Shown here: positions 36,376 through 42,906 of the stretch, piece after piece
How positions within the stretch are numbered: the first letter of the stretch is position 1
Layout of the letters: each line of letters begins with the position of its first letter
NCBI GenBank assembly: GCA_018333635.1
Contig: JAGXTL010000002.1
Span: 1-42,906 of the forward strand
Length of the DNA: 42,906 bases
Direction of reading: 5' to 3'
Origin: Dethiobacter sp.
Lineage (GTDB): Bacteria; Bacillota; Dethiobacteria; Dethiobacterales; Dethiobacteraceae
Program-made: the position numbers and the translations under genes
The notes under the pieces: model-generated
What the model was told of the DNA's origin: nothing
Databases searched by the model: none
Seen by the model: only the letters and a program-made list of their open reading frames with translations

Positions 36376-38034
36376 CTACCGCGAAACATGACTCTCTTGC
36401 AGAAGCTGACGGGCATGAGCCAGAGCTGCCCCTTCCTCACCACCCAGCATCCGCACAAGCTCGCTTTCGCGTTCATCATTTTTAAGTTTGCGCAAGCGTG
36501 TTACCGTTCGGCCGAGAGCCACCTCTTTATAGATGATAAAATGATGGTCTGCGGCAGCGGCAATCAACGGCTGGTGGGTGACACAGATAACTTGCCGGTG
36601 ACGTGCCAACTGTCGAAGCCGATTGGCTACTGCCCGCACAGTAAACCCGCCGATACCGGCGTCAATTTCATCAAAAATCAATGTGGGAACCGCATCTTGC
36701 TCTGCCAGTACACTCTTTATCGCCAGCATGACCCGCGATATTTCACCACCGGAGGCTGTTTTCGCCAAAGATCGTAAAGGCTCGCCCAAGTTGGCAGAAA
36801 ACACAAATTCAAGAGCGTCGCAACCGTGCGCGGCACAATTCGTCAAGGGATGAAAAACTATCTCCAGTCTGGCTCCTTGCAAGGAAAGGACTTGCATGAC
36901 CTCGTTGATTTTCTCCACCAATAGAACGGCAGCCTCTTGGCGCAAACATCTTAATTCAACTGCCTGTTTATTTAGAATTTCCTCTGTCGCACTAATTTCT
37001 CGTTCGATAGCGGTTCGTCTGTGGTTGCGCCCCTCGATTTCTTGAAACTCAAGAGAAATAGCAGCTGCCAGCTTTTCCACGTCGGCAATGGTTGGTCCGT
37101 ATTTTTTCTTTATTTTTTTGTACGTCTCCAGACGCAAAATCACTTCCTGCAGCTCCGCTGTATCTAAGCAAATGCCATCATGGTAGCTGCGCAATTCGCG
37201 AGCGACCTCTGTCAGCTGGTTCGTTACCGAAAGCACATTCTCTAAGATTTCAGCTAATTTTTCATCCATGGCTGCAGCCGAAGCTAGTTCTTTTTCTGCC
37301 ATCCCAAGGCGATCAACAATAGCGACAGCGTCGGCACCTTCATATAGCTCATCATATAGCTTGGCCGAAATTGCACTTAATTGCTGTGCATGACTGAGCC
37401 GTCGGAATAGGCGCTCAAGGCCCTCTTCTTCTCCAGCCGATAACCCTGCTGACTCGATCTCGGTTAATTGGAAGCGCAAAAAATCGATCTGCCTCTCAAG
37501 CGCCGCTTCGTCGCCGCCCAGTTTCTCCCGCTCACCAAGAAGAGATGTCAGCTTACAGTAATTCTCTCCTACTTCGTCACGCAAAGCAAGCAACCTGGGT
37601 CCGCCAAATCGGTCCAGTAATTCGCGCTGGGTATCAGACTCCAGCAAAGACTGTTGTTTATTTTGTCCATGCAAATCGACCAAGCGCCGTCCCAGTGCCG
37701 ACATTGCCGCGAGCGGCAGCACGCGGCCATTCTGGCGGCAAATATTCGGACCACTCACCCTGATTTCTCGAGAGAGCGACAAATCTTCCGCCGTTTCGTT
37801 TTCAGCGTCGAGATAAGGCTGCGCGTGTGAAAAAACGGCCTGCATCGATGCCTCTTCTTCTCCCGCTCGAATAGCTTCCGCAGTGGCCCGTTCGCCTAGC
37901 AGCAGACTAATGGCACCCAGTAACATAGATTTGCCTGCACCCGTTTCACCGGTAATCACATTAAGTCCCTCGGCAGGGTAGAAAGAGAGATTATCAATCA
38001 GCGCCAAGTTTTGCACTTCCAGCAGTCGAAGCAT
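36376..38034 (-). CDS. recN: DNA repair protein RecN
   Basis: RecN is an SMC-like ATPase that acts early at double-strand breaks. Walker A lies in LNVITGETGAGKSMLLGAIS. A long coiled coil spans the middle (for example EGLERLFRRLSHAQQLSAIS). The C-terminal ABC signature and Walker B are KTASGGEISRVMLAIKSVLA and VPTLIFDEIDAGIGGFTVRA, and VICVTHQPLIAAAADHHF is the final His switch. The 552-residue length is normal. It starts 4 bp after the nadK stop codon with AAAGGATGTAAAGTA before the ATG. Many Firmicutes have argR between nadK and recN; it is absent here. Confidence 0.95.
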   Translation of the reverse strand: MLRLLEVQNLALIDNLSFYPAEGLNVITGETGAGKSMLLGAISLLLGERATAEAIRAGEEEASMQAVFSHAQPYLDAENETAEDLSLSREIRVSGPNICRQNGRVLPLAAMSALGRRLVDLHGQNKQQSLLESDTQRELLDRFGGPRLLALRDEVGENYCKLTSLLGEREKLGGDEAALERQIDFLRFQLTEIESAGLSAGEEEGLERLFRRLSHAQQLSAISAKLYDELYEGADAVAIVDRLGMAEKELASAAAMDEKLAEILENVLSVTNQLTEVARELRSYHDGICLDTAELQEVILRLETYKKIKKKYGPTIADVEKLAAAISLEFQEIEGRNHRRTAIEREISATEEILNKQAVELRCLRQEAAVLLVEKINEVMQVLSLQGARLEIVFHPLTNCAAHGCDALEFVFSANLGEPLRSLAKTASGGEISRVMLAIKSVLAEQDAVPTLIFDEIDAGIGGFTVRAVANRLRQLARHRQVICVTHQPLIAAAADHHFIIYKEVALGRTVTRLRKLKNDERESELVRMLGGEEGAALAHARQLLQESHVSR

Positions 38035-38038
38035 TACT

Positions 38039-38917
38039 TTACATCCTTTCCGGCTCCCGATAGATCACCTTAGCCAACTTGCGGTGGAGAAGCGTATAAA
38101 AGTCAGTGCCATGCAGCTGAATAAGCGGCGTGGTCAACGGCGCTCTTGTCACCTGCACCTCATCATGGTCATGCAGCTTAAAACCCTCCTGTCCGTCAAC
38201 GGTGATAATCACCTCTGCCTGCCGTGTCCAAGGTCGGATGGAAACCCGCTCGTTACTAGCCACAATTACAGTACGGTGATGAAGCAGATGAGGACAAATT
38301 GGCGTAATAATCATTACCTCAAGAGCCGGGTTGACAATGGGGCCACCGGCAGAAAGCGAATAACCGGTAGAACCCGTTGGCGTAGAGATGATAATTCCGT
38401 CGCTGGGGTAGGTCTCAAGGTGCTTGTCGTTAACATAGGTATCAAGATAAATAATCCGGGAAAACGGCCCTTTGGAAATAACCACATCATTAAGCGCAGT
38501 ATATTCAGCTACCAGCCGACCATCTCTAAATACTCGTGCAGAGAGCATTAAACGATGCTGCACATTATATTTGCCATCCAGAAGCATCTGGAGGGCTATT
38601 TCCAGCATAGGCGGTTCGACTTCTGCCAGGAAACCCATCTGACCAAGGTTAACACCTAAGATAGGCAGGTTTGAACCGGAGAACTGACGTGCCACTCGTA
38701 GTATAGTGCCGTCACCCCCCAGCACAATTATAAAATCAGTCTTACCGACAAACTCCGGCAACGGCAGGTTATCGATAGCAGCCTGAGCTGGTAACTCTGC
38801 AGTTTGCGGAAGATAAACTCTGATGCTCCGTTCCTGGCAAAATGAAACAATTCGGCTTAGGATAGCTTCAGCTTCCTTCTTTTTCTTCCAATTAGGGACA
38901 ATCCCGATTCCTTTCAT
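38039..38917 (-). CDS. nadK: NAD kinase
   Basis: The enzyme phosphorylates NAD to NADP in the cytoplasm. Its motifs are FIIVLGGDGTILRVARQF (GGDGT), GVNLGQMGFLAEVEP, the NDVV-type LNDVVISKGPFSRI, and the glycine-rich SDGIIISTPTGSTGYSLSAG. The length of 292 residues is typical of Firmicutes. It lies 16 bp after a hypothetical membrane protein gene and 4 bp before recN. The run dxs-tlyA-x-nadK-recN is a conserved layout with one unusual insertion (the 38934-39350 gene). Confidence 0.96.
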   Translation of the reverse strand: MKGIGIVPNWKKKKEAEAILSRIVSFCQERSIRVYLPQTAELPAQAAIDNLPLPEFVGKTDFIIVLGGDGTILRVARQFSGSNLPILGVNLGQMGFLAEVEPPMLEIALQMLLDGKYNVQHRLMLSARVFRDGRLVAEYTALNDVVISKGPFSRIIYLDTYVNDKHLETYPSDGIIISTPTGSTGYSLSAGGPIVNPALEVMIITPICPHLLHHRTVIVASNERVSIRPWTRQAEVIITVDGQEGFKLHDHDEVQVTRAPLTTPLIQLHGTDFYTLLHRKLAKVIYREPERM

Positions 38918-38933
38918 GAATCATTCCTCCCGC

Positions 38934-39350
38934 TTAAATCCTAAAGCGCACCTGGCTGAGCGTTTCCTTCCGCAAATTGATTACTAGAATGCCGTCTGCC
39001 CGAAAAGCCAAAACATCGCGCAAGAGAGTGTTTCTGCCTAATTTTGACTGTAATCTAAGCTGTTTATTTTCTTGCTGCAACTGAACAATATAACGACGCC
39101 CTCCGCGGGAAACAATAAAATCACTTTTTAAGACAAAGGGATACGGTTGGTCGTCAACTTCCATGCGGACAGTTAATGTGGGCTTGATTTTCAGTATCTC
39201 ATACCCTGCTTCTTCCAAAATGGCTCGTGCGCGCGGATTCGACTTTGCAGACTTTTGACCTGCAATCCTCCCTGAACGACGGCGACCTGCCCAGAAAAAA
39301 AAAGCTGCAATGAGCAAAAAGCCCAATATAAACCAGTCTTTATTTTCCAT
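38934..39350 (-). CDS. Hypothetical single-pass membrane protein
   Basis: I do not recognise this 138-residue protein. It begins MENKDWFILGFLLIAAFFFW, a single N-terminal membrane helix, followed by a basic linker (AGRRRSGRIAGQKSAKSNPR). The soluble part of about 100 residues is alpha/beta: ARAILEEAGYEILKIKPTLT, KSDFIVSRGGRRYIVQLQQE and LRDVLAFRADGILVINLRKE. The helix-strand-strand order, with an Asp before the hydrophobic strand and a Gln-x-Gln, is reminiscent of a degenerate restriction-endonuclease-like fold, but catalytic residues are not all present. The ATG at 39350 follows CAGGTGATTTTT and sits 22 bp after the tlyA stop codon. Context in the dxs-recN operon suggests constitutive expression. 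Confidence 0.7.
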   Translation of the reverse strand: MENKDWFILGFLLIAAFFFWAGRRRSGRIAGQKSAKSNPRARAILEEAGYEILKIKPTLTVRMEVDDQPYPFVLKSDFIVSRGGRRYIVQLQQENKQLRLQSKLGRNTLLRDVLAFRADGILVINLRKETLSQVRFRI

Positions 39351-39372
39351 AAAAATCACCTGCCACAGAATA

Positions 39373-40194
39373 TTATTCGTCAGTCGCAGGCCTGTTTCCT
39401 TTTTCAACCAGCCATTGATGAGCGGCAGCTACCAGTGCGGTGAAATCTGCAGGGACGGCCGGCCCACTGACGGTCAGATAAAAGAGATATTCTATATTTC
39501 CCTCCGGTCCCTTGATGGGGGAAAATGTCATGCCGCCCAACTGGTAGCCTTCCTTTACAGCGGCGGCAGCCACGTTTGCCAGCACTTCCTGATGGTCCTG
39601 CGGATCGCGCACAACCCCTTTTTTGCCCACTCTGCCTTTCCCCACTTCAAACTGCGGTTTCACCAATACTACCGCTTCCGGTACCTTTAACAGCTTCAAC
39701 ACCGGCAAGACATGTTTTAAAGAAATAAATGAAACATCTACAGTGGCAAACTCCACTTGAGCCGTAATCTGTTCGGGCAGCAAGCTACGAATATTAGTCC
39801 GTTCCAGAGAAATAACGCGCTTGTCCTGCCGCAGCCGCCAGTCAAGCTGTCCGTAGCCAACATCCACACAGTAAACTTTGAGCGCGCCGTGCTGCAATAA
39901 ACAGTCCGTAAATCCTCCGGTTGAAGCGCCCACATCCAGGGCAACTCGTCCCGCTACATTAAGCTTAAAGTCACAGAGCGCCTTCTCAAGTTTAAGACCG
40001 CCGCGAGAAACGTAACGAGGCAGCTCTTTGACAGCAATACTCATCTCAGCCGATACCAGTGTACCCGCTTTATCTACTTTGCAGCCATCAACAAAAACAA
40101 GCCCTGCCATCAGCGCTGCGCGGGCTGCCGAGCGGCTAGGGAAGTAACCGCGTTCCGTCAGTATCACATCTATTCTCTTCCGCTCTGTACCCAT
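39373..40194 (-). CDS. tlyA: TlyA-family rRNA methyltransferase
   Basis: TlyA proteins are S4-domain plus FtsJ-type methyltransferases that 2'-O-methylate rRNA in characterised bacteria; some act as hemolysins. The S4 domain spans residues 3-65 ([20 protein letters not shown]). The SAM-binding site is [20 protein letters not shown]. Other conserved parts are [20 protein letters not shown] and [16 protein letters not shown]. The length of 273 residues is normal. Its start overlaps the end of dxs by 25 bp, and GGAGAAG lies about 8 nt before the ATG inside dxs. In Firmicutes (yqxC) it lies in the same place. Confidence 0.94.
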   Translation of the reverse strand: MGTERKRIDVILTERGYFPSRSAARAALMAGLVFVDGCKVDKAGTLVSAEMSIAVKELPRYVSRGGLKLEKALCDFKLNVAGRVALDVGASTGGFTDCLLQHGALKVYCVDVGYGQLDWRLRQDKRVISLERTNIRSLLPEQITAQVEFATVDVSFISLKHVLPVLKLLKVPEAVVLVKPQFEVGKGRVGKKGVVRDPQDHQEVLANVAAAAVKEGYQLGGMTFSPIKGPEGNIEYLFYLTVSGPAVPADFTALVAAAHQWLVEKGNRPATDE

Positions 40195-42086
40195 GGCAAA
40201 GTCTTCTCCGTCTCCCTGGCCAATTCCAGACAGCTTAAAGCAATCTGCTGGGACGTCAAACCCAGCTTGCTAAGCAGTAACTCCCTGGCACCATGCTCCA
40301 CAAAGCAGTCAGGAATACCAAGCCTTTTTACCGGAATAGCAGTTAACTTCTTTTGCTCCAAAAATTCCAGCAGCGCCGAACCAAATCCGCCTGCCAACAC
40401 ATGTTCTTCCACAGTAACTAAGCCGTAACGACTGTCTTGCACCGCAGCAAGAATCAATTCCTCATCCAACGGTTTAATAAAAACCGGATCGATAACGGTT
40501 ACAGAAAGGCCCTTTTCCGCCAATTGAAGAGCGGCGGCCAAGGCTGCCTCGACAAGCGTTCCGACAGCTAGCACAGTTACGTCCCGCCCGGTGCGCAGCA
40601 CTTCACCGCGCCCCCAGGGAAGAAGTTCGGCAGCCCCTGCCGGCACACCCCAAGCCTTGCCCCGGGGATAACGAATCGCCACTGGCCCTTGATGCGCAAG
40701 TCCGGTAAGCAGCGCGGCGCGAAGCATATTTCCGTCACGAGGGACGATAAAGGACATATTGGGCATCTGGCGCAAGTAAGCGATATCAAAGAGACCATGG
40801 TGCGTTTCTCCGTCTTCGCCAACAACTCCGGCGCGATCTAAGGCAAACAGCACCGGTAGGTTCTGAATGCAGACATCATGCAGAATCTGGTCATAGGCAC
40901 GCTGCAAAAAGGTGGAATAAACAGCCACCACTGGTCGAAATTCTTTTATAGCTAATCCCGCCGCAAACGTTACGGCATGCTGTTCGGCAATTCCCACATC
41001 AAAAAAGCGGCGGGGGTATGCCTGGGCAAAACTATCAAGACCGGTTCCCGACGCCATGGCAGCAGTAATAGCCACAATTTTATCGTTTTCTTGCGCAGCT
41101 TGCCTTAGAGCCTCACTGAATATTTCTGTAAAAGACGGTACACCACCGCTATTCCCCGGATCAGGCGGAGCACTTAAATCAAAGGGCCCAACTCCATGGT
41201 AAAAGTCGGGTTTACATTCAGCGGAAATAAATCCTTTCCCTTTTTTTGTCAGCACATGGACTAAGACAGGCCCGTGAGTTTTCTTTGCGCCGCGCAAGAC
41301 ACCGAGCAAAGAGTCAATTTGATGTCCGTTAACAGGGCCAAGATAGGTAAACCCTAATTCCTCAAAGAACATTCCCGGCACAATCAGGGACTTGACGGCA
41401 TCTTTGACTCGCTCCGCCGATTTAAGCACTTTCCCTCCAATATGCGGGATCCGTTTGACTATTTCTTCCACATCTTCCTTCAGTCGAAAATACTTCGGGT
41501 CTGTACGCAGCCGCCCCAGATATGCAGCTAAACCGCCCACATTCTGCGAAATTGACATCTCGTTATCATTTAATACCACAATCAGGTTTGTACCGGCATC
41601 ACCCGCATTGTTTAACGCCTCAAACGCCATGCCGCCGCTCATCGAACCATCGCCAATGACAGCGATCACATGATTATTTTCCCCCCGCAAGTCACGGGCA
41701 TGTGCCAGTCCCAGCGCTGCGGAAATAGAGGTCGAACTATGACCTGTCTCAAAGATGTCATGTTCGCTCTCTTTACGCTTGGGGAAACCACTCAATCCCT
41801 GGTACTGTCGCAGTGTATTAAAAAGATGGCGCCGGCCGGTAAGGATTTTATGCACATAACTCTGGTGCCCCACATCCCAAATCAGCTGGTCACGGGGGCT
41901 ATCAAATACAGTGTGCAAAGCCAGCGTCAGTTCCACTACCCCAAGATTAGGAGCCAAATGACCGCCAGTCTGCGAGACATGCTCTAAGAGAAATGTCCTG
42001 ATTTCACAAGCCAGCTCATTTAATTCACGCACATCCATTTTTTTTAGATCTTCCGGCCCATTAACCGAAGACAAACGAGCACCCAA
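40170..42086 (-). CDS. dxs: 1-deoxy-D-xylulose-5-phosphate synthase
   Basis: This is the first enzyme of the MEP pathway, condensing pyruvate and glyceraldehyde 3-phosphate with thiamin diphosphate. The TPP-binding site is [20 protein letters not shown] followed by [20 protein letters not shown]. The catalytic His region is [18 protein letters not shown], and the central domain has [40 protein letters not shown] and [12 protein letters not shown] are also conserved. The length is 638 residues, usual for the family. The start is a TTG at 42086 preceded by GAGGCG; this is the weakest element. It follows a membrane protein gene by 12 bp and is transcribed from a promoter near 42.8 kb. Confidence 0.96.
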   Translation of the reverse strand: MGARLSSVNGPEDLKKMDVRELNELACEIRTFLLEHVSQTGGHLAPNLGVVELTLALHTVFDSPRDQLIWDVGHQSYVHKILTGRRHLFNTLRQYQGLSGFPKRKESEHDIFETGHSSTSISAALGLAHARDLRGENNHVIAVIGDGSMSGGMAFEALNNAGDAGTNLIVVLNDNEMSISQNVGGLAAYLGRLRTDPKYFRLKEDVEEIVKRIPHIGGKVLKSAERVKDAVKSLIVPGMFFEELGFTYLGPVNGHQIDSLLGVLRGAKKTHGPVLVHVLTKKGKGFISAECKPDFYHGVGPFDLSAPPDPGNSGGVPSFTEIFSEALRQAAQENDKIVAITAAMASGTGLDSFAQAYPRRFFDVGIAEQHAVTFAAGLAIKEFRPVVAVYSTFLQRAYDQILHDVCIQNLPVLFALDRAGVVGEDGETHHGLFDIAYLRQMPNMSFIVPRDGNMLRAALLTGLAHQGPVAIRYPRGKAWGVPAGAAELLPWGRGEVLRTGRDVTVLAVGTLVEAALAAALQLAEKGLSVTVIDPVFIKPLDEELILAAVQDSRYGLVTVEEHVLAGGFGSALLEFLEQKKLTAIPVKRLGIPDCFVEHGARELLLSKLGLTSQQIALSCLELARETEKTLPWVQSGRE

Positions 42087-42098
42087 CTTATCAGCGCC

Positions 42099-42692
42099 TC
42101 ACTTTCGCCGTGGCGGCAGACTACGTCCAAAAAATATCTTACCTGGCAAGATTGCTTCTATACGAGTTAAAATATAGGCAAACGTCAGGATTATTTCTGT
42201 GGAGCGCTCGATGGCCAGCGCCTTACCAAAGGACTTGCCCCCCACCGTTACGGCGGAAATAACCCCTGTGGCAATAATGCTGATAAGCGGATTTTCAGCA
42301 AAGATCCCGCTGGTGATAAGCCGCAACACCAATAAAGCGCCGATAACGCCGCTAATAACACCGGCGATATCTCCCACCACGTCGTTACAAAAATTGGCGA
42401 AGCGGTCAGCGTTGCGAATCAAATATAATGCCTCGCGCGCGCCGGCTACTTTTTTTGCAGCCTTTGCCAGCAAAGGCACTTCATCTGCGGCGGTAGCCGC
42501 AATCCCGATCATGTCGAATAAAATCCCGGTGAAGATGATCGCTAATAGTATAAGCACCGCCAAAAAGAAGGATGCAACGCTGCGAAACAAAAACTGCGCC
42601 ACAATACTTATCAGGGTGGCAAGAATAAATGTCCCTGCTGTAATAGTTATACTCCAGCGCAAGTTCTCATTCCTTTTACGATTATTAACCAT
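42099..42692 (-). CDS. Polytopic membrane protein, CNNM/DUF21-like
   Basis: This 197-residue protein has three or four membrane segments: WSITITAGTFILATLISIVA, FFLAVLILLAIIFTGILFDM, and two glycine-rich C-terminal ones (DIAGVISGVIGALLVLRLIT, ISIIATGVISAVTVGGKSFG). FDMIGIAATAADEVPLLAKA resembles the conserved segment of the CNNM/DUF21 transmembrane domain of cation transporters. No CBS or CorC domain follows. A transport role is therefore only a suggestion. GAGGTGCC precedes the ATG. It is the first gene of the operon leading into dxs, which is its usual neighbour in related bacteria as far as I recall. Confidence 0.68.
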   Translation of the reverse strand: MVNNRKRNENLRWSITITAGTFILATLISIVAQFLFRSVASFFLAVLILLAIIFTGILFDMIGIAATAADEVPLLAKAAKKVAGAREALYLIRNADRFANFCNDVVGDIAGVISGVIGALLVLRLITSGIFAENPLISIIATGVISAVTVGGKSFGKALAIERSTEIILTFAYILTRIEAILPGKIFFGRSLPPRRK

Positions 42693-42784
42693 GGCACCTC
42701 ATCGAAACCAAAGCTGGTTCCCATTTCTTCCTGATAAGTAGGGACAGATATTTTTCGTTGCAATAAAAAAAGAGCCTACCTAGT

Positions 42785-42814
42785 ATTATAATGTATGTAC
42801 CCGTAGGTGAGCAA
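42785..42814 (-). promoter_or_regulatory. Promoter for membrane protein-dxs-tlyA-nadK-recN operon
   Basis: On the minus strand TTGCTC (42814-42809), an 18-bp spacer and TATAAT (42790-42785) form a good sigma-A-type promoter. About 90 bp of leader precede the first start codon, with a run of seven T residues at 42766-42772. Confidence 0.6.
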
Positions 42815-42829
42815 CCCGCCAAGTAAACG

Positions 42830-42906
42830 TTACGGCTTGAGGTCCAGCAGGCTTTCCCAATTAATCACCCAGACGTCGCCATCCGGGCAGTTTCCTTTTA
42901 AGATTA
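42830..42906 (-). CDS. C-terminal fragment of an unknown protein
   Basis: The last 25 codons of a minus-strand gene enter from the right edge and end with CPDGDVWVINWESLLDLKP and a TAA at 42830-42832. The in-frame composition looks coding. The family is not recognised; it is not the usual end of a polyprenyl synthase, which often precedes dxs. Confidence 0.5.
   Translation of the reverse strand, partial: ILKGNCPDGDVWVINWESLLDLKP

Noticed and set aside
36253-36777. Forward 174-codon frame
   Set aside because: It is antisense to recN and crosses its terminator.
42199-42741. Forward 180-codon frame
   Set aside because: It is antisense to the membrane protein at 42099-42692 and reads as mirror-frame composition.
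42766-42832. Terminator for the partial gene at the right edge
   Set aside because: A T-run is present, but the only possible stem is about 5 bp with a very long loop and it overlaps a good promoter.

Overview
The window comes from the chromosome of an endospore-forming, Gram-positive, very probably anaerobic member of the Firmicutes (class Clostridia in the broad sense). It carries spo0A, spoIVB, spoIIAA-spoIIAB-sigF, spoIIM, dacB-spmA-spmB, dacF and a gerW/ytfJ gene, arranged around housekeeping genes much as in Bacillus and clostridial chromosomes. A CooC-like nickel-insertion ATPase suggests carbon monoxide dehydrogenase or Wood-Ljungdahl metabolism elsewhere in the genome. An SbtA/SbtB pair suggests regulated bicarbonate uptake. 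The genus cannot be fixed from the window alone.

Layout, left to right. Bases 1-1750 are an accessory patch: a transposase 5' end cut by the window edge, an AT-rich metallo-beta-lactamase-fold hydrolase, and a frameshifted IS1634-like transposase remnant that meets the hydrolase's 3' end. Bases 1830-4775 hold forward genes: sbtA-sbtB, a LysM protein without a signal peptide, and a coiled-coil envelope protein or lipoprotein. From 4800 to 30480 nearly everything is on the minus strand: dacB-spmA-spmB; ytfI-ytfJ; M50 protease-trpS-scpA-scpB behind a large DHH/CBS/tRNA nucleotidyltransferase fusion; a pair of DUF2229-type 2-hydroxyacyl-CoA dehydratase-like proteins; a dodecin; the spoIIA operon; dacF; xerD-deoB-pdp; spoIIM-ald-yqzK; and an envelope-type cluster steA-steB-GT2-MraY-like-DUF3866. 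Bases 30620-33690 are a forward operon of a MoxR AAA+ ATPase, a CoxE-like VWA protein and a CooC-like ATPase. The rest, again minus strand, is the conserved run membrane protein-dxs-tlyA-hypothetical-nadK-recN, then spoIVB and spo0A.

How the genes work together. Spo0A and sigma-F with its SpoIIAB/SpoIIAA switch control entry into sporulation and forespore gene expression. Close sigma-H promoter matches with identical spacing lie upstream of both spo0A and spoIIAA. SpoIIM acts in engulfment, SpoIVB in sigma-K signalling, DacB/DacF/SpmA/SpmB in cortex and core dehydration, and YtfJ in germination. ScpA/ScpB, XerD and RecN handle chromosome maintenance. SteA and SteB resemble actinobacterial cell-separation proteins and here sit with two glycan-synthesis enzymes and a conserved unknown, so they may form a little-described envelope system.

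Noncoding structure includes ten intrinsic terminators or terminator candidates, three copies or part-copies of a structured dispersed repeat around 8.4-8.6 kb and 18.5 kb, and a second GGGAGAGGG-type repeat family near 18.4 kb and 33.7 kb. I see no rRNA, tRNA, CRISPR array, intact prophage or complete insertion sequence.
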